Assembly (NCBI GenBank): GCA_014656015.1
Contig: BNBP01000058.1
Coordinates: 1 to 44,496 of the forward strand
DNA: 44,496 nt
Source of the DNA: Streptomyces griseoaurantiacus
Lineage (GTDB): Bacteria > Actinomycetota > Actinomycetes > Streptomycetales > Streptomycetaceae
Direction: 5' to 3'
The position numbers and the translations under genes are program-made. The notes beneath the pieces are model-generated. The model saw only the letters and a list, made by a program, of their open reading frames with translations. It made no database searches and had not been told where the DNA came from. Shown piece by piece: positions 1 to 7,873 of this stretch; position 1 is the first letter of the stretch; the number at the start of each line of letters is the position of its first letter.

Positions 1-1
1 C

Positions 2-1141
2 GCCCTGCCCGCGCCGGACGCCGCCGCCGGGGGTGTGCCGGCCGCCGGTGCCCTCGCCGCCGGTGCGCCGGCCGCCGGTGTCGCGGACGGTGGCGGCCCG
101 GGTGCCGGTACGAGTGCCGTCCCGGGCACCGGTGCGGATGCCGGTGCCGCGTCCGGGGCCGTGACGAAGCCGCTGGACGCCCGCGCCGCCGCGCTCGCGC
201 TGCCCGTGCCGAGGGTCGACCCCGAGGACCCCCACGCCGGTTTCCTGGCGGGCCTGCTGACCTCCGCCCCGGCGGAGCTGATCGCCGCGCTGGACAACCT
301 CCCCTCCGCGTCCACGGAGACGCGGCTCCGCCGGATCCGGGCGTGGCTGGAGAGCGCGCGGGACGGGAGCGCCGCGGGTGCCGGTGGCGCGGAGGCCGCC
401 CTGGAGTCCCTGCGGAGCCTCGCGGACGAGCATCCCGAGGACTGGCGCGTCGTCTGGTACCGCGGCCTCACCGCGCTCGTCACCGGCGACCACGAGGACG
501 CCGCCCTGGCCTTCGACGCGGTCTACGACGCCTTCCCGGGCGAGCCCGCCCCCAAGCTTGCCCTCGGCCTGTGCGCGGAGGTCCTCGGTCAACTGGACAA
601 CGCCGCCGAGTACTACCGTCTCGTCTGGACGACCGACCCGAGCTACGTCGGCTCCGCCTTCGGCCTGGCCCGCGTCCAACTGGCCACGGGCGACGGGCCC
701 GGAGCCGTCCGCACCCTGGAGTCCGTGCCGGAGTCGTCCATCCACTACACCGCGGCCCGCGTGGCCGCCGTACGGGCGCGGCTGCGACCCCGTACGAACG
801 AAACGCCGGACGCCCCGTCCCCGCACGTGTTCCTCGACGAACTCACCGCCGCCGCGCGGCAGGTGGAGGCCCTCGACGGATACGGTCTGGACGCCGTCCG
901 GCGCGAGCGGCTCGCCACGGAGGTCCTCGGGTCCGCCCTGGACTGGGTACTCTCCGGTAGCCGGACGTCCGCTCCGGCGCCGGCCGGCTCCGCGCTGCTC
1001 GGCAGCCGACTGGACGAGCGGGGACTCCGGTTCGGCCTGGAACGCTCGTACCGCACGCTGGCCCGGCTGGCGAGCGGCGGCGAGGAGAGGATCGACCTGG
1101 TGGAACGTGCCAACCGTTACCGCCCCCGGACATGGGTGTGA
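2..1141 (+). CDS. pknG: Serine/threonine protein kinase PknG, C-terminal part (5' end outside window)
   Basis: The reading frame is open from the first base, so the gene begins upstream; no kinase catalytic motifs are in view. What is visible is an Ala/Gly/Pro-rich linker, then about 300 residues of helical repeats (for example WYRGLTALVTGDHEDAALAF and KLALGLCAEVLGQLDNAAEY) typical of a TPR domain. The protein ends in IDLVERANRYRPRTWV, which resembles the end of the PknG TPR region. Known PknG proteins combine a rubredoxin-like N-terminus, a kinase domain and this TPR domain, and in actinobacteria control glutamate and central metabolism through FHA partners. The next genes (PP2C, VWA, FHA) fit a phospho-signalling operon; the phosphatase starts 1 to 4 bases after this stop. 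A different TPR-bearing kinase is possible. Confidence 0.75.
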   Translation, partial: ALPAPDAAAGGVPAAGALAAGAPAAGVADGGGPGAGTSAVPGTGADAGAASGAVTKPLDARAAALALPVPRVDPEDPHAGFLAGLLTSAPAELIAALDNLPSASTETRLRRIRAWLESARDGSAAGAGGAEAALESLRSLADEHPEDWRVVWYRGLTALVTGDHEDAALAFDAVYDAFPGEPAPKLALGLCAEVLGQLDNAAEYYRLVWTTDPSYVGSAFGLARVQLATGDGPGAVRTLESVPESSIHYTAARVAAVRARLRPRTNETPDAPSPHVFLDELTAAARQVEALDGYGLDAVRRERLATEVLGSALDWVLSGSRTSAPAPAGSALLGSRLDERGLRFGLERSYRTLARLASGGEERIDLVERANRYRPRTWV

Positions 1142-1145
1142 AGTG

Positions 1146-2582
1146 ATGTCGCAGATGCCCCAGCAGACGGCACCGGCCAGGTGCCCCAGTTGCGACGAGC
1201 CGCTGGAATCCGGTGACCGCTTCTGCGGTGCGTGCGGACACGACCTGTCGGCGGCGCCGGCCGGGCCGGACGCGTCCGGGGACACCCCGACGCTCACGAT
1301 GGAGGGCGCTGCGCGCCCGGAGCCCGGCCCTGGTGCCGGGGACACCGTGCACCTGGCGGTCGGCGCGGAACCGGGCGGCGGCTCGCCCTCGGTGCCGCGC
1401 CCGGCGCCCGCGGAGGCGCACGGCGAGGTCCACGCCCGCGGCACGGGCGGCGTGCGGCTGGACCGGCCGCGTCCCACCGACCGGCCGGAGCACGCGGAGG
1501 CCGCCATGCACGAACGTCACGACGGACCCACGGACCGGGCGGACGACGCCGCCGGTGAGCCCGACGAGTACCCGCTCGCCCCGCCGGAGCCGCGCGCCGC
1601 GACGGCGCCGCCCGCGGGCGACCCCTGGGCCCGCGGCCCGCAGCCCGGCACCCCGGCGGCCGGGAGCGGGGTGTGCGTGGCCTGCCGGGCCGGCACCGTC
1701 GACAGCGACGGCTACTGCGAGAACTGCGGCCACGCCCAGCCCCGCGAGCGCGACCACATGGAGCGGGACCTGGGCCCGGTGGCCGCCGTCACCGACCGCG
1801 GACTGCGCCACCACCGCAACGAGGACGCGTTCGCGGTGCTCACCGCCCCGCTCCCCGACGGCGCCCCACCGGCCGTGCTGGCACTGGTCTGTGACGGCGT
1901 GTCCTCCGCGACCCGGCCCGACGACGCCTCCCTCGCCGCCGCCGAGACGGCGGGCACCTCGCTGTCGGGGGCGCTGCTGCGCGGCACGCACCCGCAGGCG
2001 GCAATGCACGACGCCATCCTCACCGCCGCGCGGGCGGTCACCGCGCTGGCCGAGGAGCCGGAGACGGCGCAGGAGCACACCCCGCACCAGAACGCGCCGG
2101 CGTGCACCTTCGTCGGCGCGGTCGTCACCCAGGGGCTGCTGGTCATCGGCTGGGTCGGCGACAGCCGCGCCTACTGGATCCCGGCCGACCGCTCCGTGCC
2201 CCCCGTCCGGCTGACCGAGGACGACTCGTGGGCGGCGCAGATGGTCGCCGCGGGCCTGATGAGCGAGGCGGAGGCGTACGCCGACGAGCGGGCCCACGCC
2301 ATCACCGGCTGGCTCGGCGCCGACGCCTACGAACTGGAGCCGCACACCGCCGCGTTCAAGCCGGACCGGCCGGGCGTGGTCGTGGTGTGCACCGACGGGC
2401 TGTGGAACTACGCCGAGTCCGCCGAGGAGTTGGCCGCCCTGCTGCCGCCCGACGCCGCCGCCCGGCCGCTGCACGCCGCGCAGGTGCTGGTGGGTCACGC
2501 CCTGGACGGTGGGGGCCACGACAACGTAACAGTGGCCGTCGTGCCGTTCCCCGTGCCGCCGGAGGGGGCAGGATCCGCCTGA
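1146..2582 (+). CDS. PP2C-family Ser/Thr protein phosphatase with two N-terminal zinc ribbons
   Basis: This is a soluble metal-dependent phosphatase of about 478 residues. Two zinc-ribbon motifs come first: CPSCDEP...FCGACGHDL near the N-terminus and CVACRAG...YCENCGHAQ near residue 180, separated by a Pro/Gly-rich linker. The catalytic PP2C core follows with GLRHHRNEDAF, LVCDGVSS, VGDSRAYW, VVCTDGLWNY and GGHDNVTVAVV, so the metal-binding aspartates are present. The start is ATG 1146; an in-frame GTG directly before it (1143) is equally possible. It follows the PknG-like gene by only a few bases, so kinase and phosphatase are probably co-translated, and it likely reverses phosphorylation by that kinase (inference). 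The zinc ribbons suggest docking to a partner. Confidence 0.92.
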   Translation: MSQMPQQTAPARCPSCDEPLESGDRFCGACGHDLSAAPAGPDASGDTPTLTMEGAARPEPGPGAGDTVHLAVGAEPGGGSPSVPRPAPAEAHGEVHARGTGGVRLDRPRPTDRPEHAEAAMHERHDGPTDRADDAAGEPDEYPLAPPEPRAATAPPAGDPWARGPQPGTPAAGSGVCVACRAGTVDSDGYCENCGHAQPRERDHMERDLGPVAAVTDRGLRHHRNEDAFAVLTAPLPDGAPPAVLALVCDGVSSATRPDDASLAAAETAGTSLSGALLRGTHPQAAMHDAILTAARAVTALAEEPETAQEHTPHQNAPACTFVGAVVTQGLLVIGWVGDSRAYWIPADRSVPPVRLTEDDSWAAQMVAAGLMSEAEAYADERAHAITGWLGADAYELEPHTAAFKPDRPGVVVVCTDGLWNYAESAEELAALLPPDAAARPLHAAQVLVGHALDGGGHDNVTVAVVPFPVPPEGAGSA

Positions 2583-2704
2583 GGGCCACGGGCGCCCCGG
2601 CGCGGGTGCCCGGCGAGCGCTGCCCGCTGGGCGCTCCCCGGGCGCGGCACGGGGCGTGTGCGGCGGCCCGCGGACCGGAGGGGACCGGTCCGCATCCAGT
2701 CATC

Positions 2705-2722
2705 GCCCCACCCCGGTGGGGC
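2705..2722 (+). promoter_or_regulatory. Stem-loop just upstream of the VWA gene
   Basis: GCCCCACC and GGTGGGGC form an 8-bp perfect inverted repeat inside the 163-bp gap between the phosphatase and VWA genes. It ends about 5 bases before the Shine-Dalgarno region (GAGGGGGACG) of the VWA gene. It could be a weak terminator or attenuator, or a 5' mRNA structure; there is no T-run. The rest of the gap shows nothing I recognise. Confidence 0.35.
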
Positions 2723-2745
2723 GCACGAGGGGGACGTGGAACGGC

Positions 2746-4095
2746 ATGGCCATTTTCTCGAAACCGACGGTGCCCCGGTTCGCGGTGGATGTCTACCAGA
2801 ACGAGTACCTGCCCGAGGGCGGCCGTGAGGTGAACGCGGTCGTGACGGTGAGCGCGACCGGCGGCGGCACGATCGGCGGCGCGGTGGGCGCGCCGCACCT
2901 GTACTCCCCGGGCCGGGGGCCCGCCGCCGCGGTGGCCCTCATGGTCGACTGCTCGGGTTCGATGGACTACCCGCCGACGAAGATGCGCAACGCGCGCGAG
3001 GCGACGGCCGCGGCGGTCGACACCCTGCGCGACGGCGTCCACTTCGCGGTGATCGGCGGCACGCACGTCGCCAAGGAGGTCTATCCGGGCGCCGGGCGGC
3101 TCGCGGTCGCGAGCGAGGCCACGCGGGCCGCGGCCACGTACGCGCTGCGGCGGCTGAGCGCGGGCGGCGGCACGGCCATCGGCACCTGGCTGCGGCTGGC
3201 CGACCGGTTGCTGTCCTCGGCGGACGTCACCATCCGGCACGGCATCCTGCTCACCGACGGCCGCAACGAGCACGAGACGCCCGAGGCCCTGCGGTCGGCC
3301 CTGGACGGTTGCGCCGGGCGCTTCACCTGTGACGCGCGTGGCGTGGGCACCGACTGGGAGGTCAAGGAGGTCACCCAGATCGCCTCCGCGCTGCTCGGGA
3401 CGGCTGACATCGTCGCCGATCCGGCGGGCCTGGCCGCCGACTTCACGGCGATGATGGAGACGGCGATGGGCAAGGAGGTCGCCGACGTGGCGCTGCGGCT
3501 GTGGACGCCGGTGGGCACCACCGTGCGTTTCGTCAAGCAGGTCGCGCCGAGTGTGGAAGATCTCACCGACCGCCGCTCCGAGGCGGGCCCGCGCACCGGC
3601 GACTACCCCACCGGCTCCTGGGGTGACGAGTCCCGCGACTACCACGTGTGCCTGGAGGTTCCGCCCGCCGGCATCGGCCAGGAGATGCTCGCCGCCCGGG
3701 TCTCGCTCGTCGTGCCGCCGCCTGGGGGAGGTTCGGCCGAGAACCTGGGCGCCCAGGGCCTCGTACGGGCGGTGTGGACGGACGACGTGGCGGCCTCCAC
3801 CCGGATCAACCCCCAAGTCGCCCACTACACGGGCCAGGCCGAACTCGCCCATGTCATCCAGGAGGGGCTCGACCTTCGCAAAGCGGGCGATCTGGACGGA
3901 GCGACCGCGAAATTGGGGCGGGCGGTGCAGCTCGCCGGCGTCTCGGGGAACGCGGATACTGCGAAACTGCTTGCGAAGGTGGTGGACGTGGTCGACGCGG
4001 CGGCAGGTACTGTGCGACTCAAGGCGAAGGTCGAGGAGGCGGACGAAATGACCCTCGAGACCAGGTCCACAAAGACAGTTCGTGTAAAGAAGTGA
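2746..4095 (+). CDS. VWA (von Willebrand factor A) domain protein
   Basis: This 449-residue cytoplasmic protein has a complete metal-ion-dependent adhesion site: DCSGS at residues 68-72, a Thr in GGGTAIGTW and an Asp in LLTDGRNEH. The VWA fold is followed by a beta-rich half and a C-terminal helical region (LAHVIQEGLDLRKAGDLDGA) that resembles a TPR-like hairpin. No signal peptide or transmembrane segment is seen. The start at ATG 2746 is preceded by GAGGGGGACG; upstream in-frame starts would add unlikely sequence. VWA proteins of this kind usually bind protein partners. Lying between a PP2C phosphatase and an FHA protein, it probably serves as a scaffold or substrate in the same phospho-signalling route (inference). 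Confidence 0.88.
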   Translation: MAIFSKPTVPRFAVDVYQNEYLPEGGREVNAVVTVSATGGGTIGGAVGAPHLYSPGRGPAAAVALMVDCSGSMDYPPTKMRNAREATAAAVDTLRDGVHFAVIGGTHVAKEVYPGAGRLAVASEATRAAATYALRRLSAGGGTAIGTWLRLADRLLSSADVTIRHGILLTDGRNEHETPEALRSALDGCAGRFTCDARGVGTDWEVKEVTQIASALLGTADIVADPAGLAADFTAMMETAMGKEVADVALRLWTPVGTTVRFVKQVAPSVEDLTDRRSEAGPRTGDYPTGSWGDESRDYHVCLEVPPAGIGQEMLAARVSLVVPPPGGGSAENLGAQGLVRAVWTDDVAASTRINPQVAHYTGQAELAHVIQEGLDLRKAGDLDGATAKLGRAVQLAGVSGNADTAKLLAKVVDVVDAAAGTVRLKAKVEEADEMTLETRSTKTVRVKK

Positions 4096-4109
4096 CCTGA
4101 AGAGGTCAC
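4092..4109 (+). terminator. Short hairpin over the VWA stop codon
   Basis: GTGACCT, a GAAG loop and AGGTCAC form a perfect 7-bp stem that includes the TGA stop. It could be a weak terminator or a processing signal between the VWA and FHA genes, which are 134 bases apart. Confidence 0.3.
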
Positions 4110-4229
4110 AGCCAGCACCGAGCCCGACCCCCAGGGGTGGGAGCACACGGCCACCGCGGCCCCCGTCCGGTCCCTTCCGGCCGTACGGGGCGGTCACGGG
4201 GCCGGAGAAGGAGAGGGGGAAGCGCCGAC

Positions 4230-6104
4230 ATGCCGACCTGCCCGAACGGACATCAGTCGGGTTCCGACGACTGGTGCGAGGTCTGCGGTCACCGCATGGC
4301 CGGTGCCGTGCCTCCGCCACCACCGCCGCCGCCCGCGGCGGGCTACGGCTATCCGCCCCCGGGTTCGCCCCCGCCGCCCTCCGGGGCCGCGGGCGGACGG
4401 GGCCCCTTCGGCGGCGGCCGCGACTCCGAGCCGGAACTCTGCCCGCAGTGCCGCACGCCCCGTGAGGGGGGTGCGCCCTTCTGCGAGGAGTGCCGGTGGA
4501 ACTTCCTGACGAACACGGCGACGACGTACACCCCGGCGGCGCCGCGCCCCACGGGCTCCGCCGGACCGCCGCCGCGGTTCCCCGGGCAGGGACCCGGGGC
4601 AGGACAGGGGCAGGGACAGGGCCCGCGGACCCAGCCGGGTCCGGGTCCCGACTCCTACGACTACCAGGGCTCCCGCCCCTCGCAGATGAACCGCCCGGCG
4701 GAACCGATCCCGCCCGGCCCGCCGTTCGGCGGCGAGCCCTCGGGCCGGCCGGGCGGACCCGGCGGGCCGGGCGGCCCGCCGGCCTTCGGCGGCGCCCCGG
4801 AACGACCGCCGTTCGGCGGCGACCCGGCACGCCCCGGCGGCCCCGGTGGTCCCTCGGGGTACGGGGACGGCTCGCGTCCGGGAGGTCCGGGCGGACCCGG
4901 CAGCTTCGGCGGTGACCCCGCGCGTCCCGGCGGCCCCGGGCGCCCGGGCGGGCCGGACGCCTTCGGCAACGGCCCCTCCCGCCAGGGCGGACCCGGCGCC
5001 TTCGGCGGCGACCCGTCCCGGCGCGGCGGCCCCGACGGACCGGGCGGCCCCGGAGGACCCGGAGGACCCGGCGGTTACGGGGGCGACCAGGCGCGCCCCG
5101 GCGGACCGAACGGGCCGGACGCCTTCGGCAACGACCCCTCCCGCCAGGGCGGACCCGGCGCCTTCGGCGGCGACCCGTCCCGGCGCGGCGGCCCCGACGG
5201 ACCGGGCGGACCCGGAGGACCCGGCGGCTTCGGCGGTGACCCCGCACGTCCCGGAGGGCCGAACGGTCCGGGCGCCTTCGGCAACGACCCCTCCCGTCAG
5301 GGCGGCGACCAGGGCGGACCCGGGGGCTTCGGCGGCGGCGAGCTGCCCCGCCGGGGCGGCCCGCAGGGTCCCGGCGGCTACGGGGGCGACCAGGCGCGCC
5401 CCGGTGAGCGCCCCGGCGGTCCGGACGGTGGCGCGCCCGGTGCCGCCGCCTTCGGCGCCGGTGCGCCGTCCGCGTTCCAGCGGCCCGGCGGCCCGGCCTC
5501 GCCTCCCGGCTACCCGCAGCAGGGCGGCGCCCCGCCCTTCGGCGGTGGCGAGGACGACTGGGTCCTCAACCCGCCCTCCTCCTCCGCGCCCGGCGGCGGG
5601 CAGCAGGGTCCCGGCGGCGGGCAGGGTCCCGGCGGCGGCTACGGCTTCCCGCAGCCCGGCTCCGGCCAGGGCGCCCCGCCCTCGTACGACCAGGGCCCGG
5701 CGACCTGGACGGCCACCATCGGCCCGGACCGCGAGTACTTCCTGGCGATGATGCACCGTTCGGGTCCGGAGGCGGCGGGGCTGAACCTGCCCGCCTACTC
5801 GCCCGAGCAGCAGCGGACGCTGACCGGCAACCAGATCACGATCGGCCGCCGCCGGCACTCCACCGGTGACACGCCCGACATCGATCTGGCCGTGCCGCCG
5901 GAGGACCCGGGCGTCTCGCACCAGCACGCCATGCTGGTGCAGCAGCAGGACGGCACCTGGGCGGTCGTCGACCAGAACTCGACGAACGGGACCACGGTCA
6001 ACGGCGGCGAGGAGCCGATCCAGCCCTTCGTGCCGGTGCCGCTGCAGGACGGCGACCGGGTCCACGTGGGCGCCTGGACGACCATCACCATCCACCGCGG
6101 CTGA
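4230..6104 (+). CDS. FHA-domain protein with N-terminal zinc ribbons and a long Gly/Pro repeat linker
   Basis: This 624-residue protein binds phosphothreonine through a C-terminal FHA domain (ITIGRRRHSTGDTPDIDL, GVSHQHAMLV, NSTNGTTVNG), about residues 520-620. Two zinc ribbons open it: CPNGHQSG...WCEVCGH at residue 3 onward and CPQCRTP...FCEECRWNF about 70 residues later. Between them and the FHA domain lie about 350 residues rich in Gly, Pro, Asp and Arg, built from units such as GGPGAFGGDPSRRGGPDGPG. This stretch is almost certainly disordered. The start ATG 4230 follows a purine-rich GGAGAAGGAGAGGGGG. FHA partners of PknG-type kinases are known in other actinobacteria; here the gene order points to a readout role, but partner identity is inference. 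Confidence 0.9.
   Translation: MPTCPNGHQSGSDDWCEVCGHRMAGAVPPPPPPPPAAGYGYPPPGSPPPPSGAAGGRGPFGGGRDSEPELCPQCRTPREGGAPFCEECRWNFLTNTATTYTPAAPRPTGSAGPPPRFPGQGPGAGQGQGQGPRTQPGPGPDSYDYQGSRPSQMNRPAEPIPPGPPFGGEPSGRPGGPGGPGGPPAFGGAPERPPFGGDPARPGGPGGPSGYGDGSRPGGPGGPGSFGGDPARPGGPGRPGGPDAFGNGPSRQGGPGAFGGDPSRRGGPDGPGGPGGPGGPGGYGGDQARPGGPNGPDAFGNDPSRQGGPGAFGGDPSRRGGPDGPGGPGGPGGFGGDPARPGGPNGPGAFGNDPSRQGGDQGGPGGFGGGELPRRGGPQGPGGYGGDQARPGERPGGPDGGAPGAAAFGAGAPSAFQRPGGPASPPGYPQQGGAPPFGGGEDDWVLNPPSSSAPGGGQQGPGGGQGPGGGYGFPQPGSGQGAPPSYDQGPATWTATIGPDREYFLAMMHRSGPEAAGLNLPAYSPEQQRTLTGNQITIGRRRHSTGDTPDIDLAVPPEDPGVSHQHAMLVQQQDGTWAVVDQNSTNGTTVNGGEEPIQPFVPVPLQDGDRVHVGAWTTITIHRG
4951..5335 (+). repeat. 162-bp in-phase tandem repeat inside the FHA gene
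   Basis: A block beginning GGCCGGACGCCTTCGGCAAC at 4951 recurs at 5113, 162 bases later (54 codons), with only a few changes over more than 100 bases. A third, partial and more divergent copy begins near 5265. Each copy encodes the AFGGDPSRRGGPDGPG family of sequence. The near-identity at DNA level suggests recent duplication. Confidence 0.75.
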
Positions 6105-6118
6105 GCCGCGGCGCCCGC

Positions 6119-6157
6119 ACGGCCGTACGCGCCCCTTCAGGGGGAGCGTGCGGCCGT
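6119..6157. terminator. Bidirectional terminator between the FHA and methyltransferase genes
   Basis: ACGGCCGTACGCGCCCC and GGGGGAGCGTGCGGCCGT form a long, nearly perfect inverted repeat (one G-T pair and a mismatch) around a TTCA loop. It lies in the 76-bp gap between convergent genes, as expected for a shared terminator. Confidence 0.7.
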
Positions 6158-6180
6158 TGGCGCGTGCCCGCGCGCACGCC

Positions 6181-7143
6181 TCAGGGCAGCGGCCAGGCGT
6201 ACGGGCCCCCGGGGTCGTCGAGCCAGCTCCAGGCGCGCTCGCCCTCGACCGTGATCCCGAACCGCTCGCGCGGCGGCCGGCCCTCGCGCTCCCACACGGC
6301 GTACGCCTCGTGGGGGTCGATCCCGCCGGCGGTCAGCGTCAGCAGGAAGCGGAAGCGGTCGTCGCCGCGGACCCGGCGGGGCAGCCCCTCCAGTCGTGGG
6401 AGCGGTGGTTCGGGCGGGGTGTCACCGCGCAGCGGAACGAAGTAGGCGGGCGTGTCCAGGAAGCGCCCTTCGGCGCGCCCGGCGCCGGTGACGTGCAGGA
6501 GCACGAGCCCGGTGGCGAGCGGAATGAGGATCCGGGCGCCGGGAGCGCACTGGGTGAGCCAGGCGCGCGGCACCGAGGGCAGCTCGCAGGTCGCGATGAT
6601 CCGGTCGAAGGGGGCGCGCTCGGGCACCCCGCGCGCCCCGTCGCCGGTGACGACGGCGGGGTGGTAGCCGGCGGCCTCGAGGTGCCGGCGGGCCGATTCG
6701 GTGATCTCCGGGTCGAGATCGACGGTGGTGACGTGCTCCTCGCCGAGCCGGTGGGCGAGGAGCGCGGCGTTGTAGCCGGTGCCGGCGCCGATCTCGAGGA
6801 CGTCGTCGCCGTCCCGCACGCCGAGGGCGAGGAGCATCGACGCCATCAGGGAGGGCTGGCTGCTGGAGGAGACCAGTTCCCCGTCCCGCAGCCGGGTGGC
6901 CAGCGGGACGTCCTCATAGGCCCCCCGCAGCCAGCGCTCGCGGTGCCGGGGGTCGGGATGCTCGCCCCACCACCGCTCGTGACCCCCCATGACGCCGACG
7001 TAGTAGTACGGCACGAACAGGTGCCGGGGCACCTCGGCGAACGCCTCACGCCACCGCGGCTCGCCCTCCCACGTCCCCCGCGCCCCGATCGCCCGCACGA
7101 GGTCCCCGCGCGCTTCCCGCTCGACTTCCGCGAAACCGCCCAT
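6181..7143 (-). CDS. PCMT-like SAM-dependent methyltransferase
   Basis: This 320-residue cytoplasmic enzyme has the SAM motif VLEIGAGTGYN at residues 115-125 and a preceding SSSQPSLM (93-100). That is the layout of protein-L-isoaspartate O-methyltransferases, where this segment lies near the active site. TTVDLDPE follows as the acidic end of the second strand. PCMT enzymes repair isoaspartate in aged proteins, but Streptomyces carries many PCMT-like paralogues that act on other substrates, so the substrate is open. I start at ATG 7143 (MGGFAEVERE); an in-frame ATG at 7185 would add 14 unconvincing residues. It is divergent from the globin gene and probably monocistronic. Confidence 0.85.
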   Translation of the reverse strand: MGGFAEVEREARGDLVRAIGARGTWEGEPRWREAFAEVPRHLFVPYYYVGVMGGHERWWGEHPDPRHRERWLRGAYEDVPLATRLRDGELVSSSSQPSLMASMLLALGVRDGDDVLEIGAGTGYNAALLAHRLGEEHVTTVDLDPEITESARRHLEAAGYHPAVVTGDGARGVPERAPFDRIIATCELPSVPRAWLTQCAPGARILIPLATGLVLLHVTGAGRAEGRFLDTPAYFVPLRGDTPPEPPLPRLEGLPRRVRGDDRFRFLLTLTAGGIDPHEAYAVWEREGRPPRERFGITVEGERAWSWLDDPGGPYAWPLP

Positions 7144-7268
7144 ACCCCCACTGTTCCACCCCGGCCGCCGGACGGTGCCCCGCACGGCACGGACGGCCGC
7201 GCGCGGCTGCGCCGTCCGGCCCCTCCCACTCCCCGCGGAACCGTTACGCCGTCTGAGACCATGGAACG

Positions 7269-7673
7269 GTGAATGAGATCCCGCGCGGCACGCTTCAGGA
7301 GCAGACCTTCTACGAGCAGGTCGGCGGGGAGGACACCTTCCGCCGCCTCGTCCACCGCTTCTACGAGGGTGTGGCCGGCGACCCGGTGCTCCGCCCCATG
7401 TACCCCGAGGAGGACCTCGGCCCCGCCGAGGAGCGCCTCACCCTCTTCCTGATGCAGTACTGGGGTGGTCCCACCACCTACGGCGAGCGCCGCGGCCATC
7501 CCCGCCTGCGCATGCGGCACGTCCCCTTCACCGTCGACCGCGCCGCTCACGACGCCTGGCTGAAGCACATGCGCGACGCCCTGGACGAGCTCGCCCTCCC
7601 CGAGGAGCACGACCGCACGATGTGGAAGTACCTGACGTACGCCGCCGCCACGATGATCAACACCCCGGACTGA
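7269..7673 (+). CDS. Group II truncated haemoglobin (trHbO-like globin)
   Basis: The 134-residue protein matches group II truncated globins along its length. Recognisable are Tyr32 (B10), Tyr45 (CD1) in MYPEEDL, the QYWGGP motif, proximal His84 (F8) in RLRMRHVPF and Trp97 (G8) in DAWLKHM. These haem-pocket residues are those of mycobacterial trHbO, which binds O2 tightly and is linked to respiration and NO or peroxide chemistry. It starts with GTG at 7269. It is divergent from the methyltransferase across 125 bases that must hold both promoters. In actinobacteria this globin is usually a single-copy housekeeping gene, so nothing unusual is expected. Confidence 0.93.
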   Translation: MNEIPRGTLQEQTFYEQVGGEDTFRRLVHRFYEGVAGDPVLRPMYPEEDLGPAEERLTLFLMQYWGGPTTYGERRGHPRLRMRHVPFTVDRAAHDAWLKHMRDALDELALPEEHDRTMWKYLTYAAATMINTPD

Positions 7674-7747
7674 GCCCGGCACTCTCATCGAGGCCGTCTC
7701 CCCGACCCCGGTGAGGCGCGCATTCCGGTCACCGGTCCCCGCATTCC

Positions 7748-7762
7748 GATCACAATCTGATC
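7748..7762. promoter_or_regulatory. Inverted repeat GATCA-N5-TGATC upstream of the ABC operon
   Basis: A 5-bp perfect dyad lies about 110 bases upstream of the first permease start, in a locally AT-richer part of the 200-bp gap after the globin. GCATTCCGRTCAC occurs twice nearby (7719 and 7741), so this may be an operator or promoter region. It is short enough to be chance. Confidence 0.3.
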
Positions 7763-7873
7763 AAAGCCGTACCCCACGGCCTTACCCGCGCCCGTTCCCC
7801 TCTGCGAACATCACCCGGGACGCGCACGCGCCGACACATGGGCGCGCGACCGGGACGAGCGGCGGGGGGCCGG

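Noticed and set aside
2356..5247. Long leftward frame opposite the phosphatase, VWA and FHA genes
   Set aside because: The product is Arg/Gly-rich without any motif, and it spans three well-supported genes.
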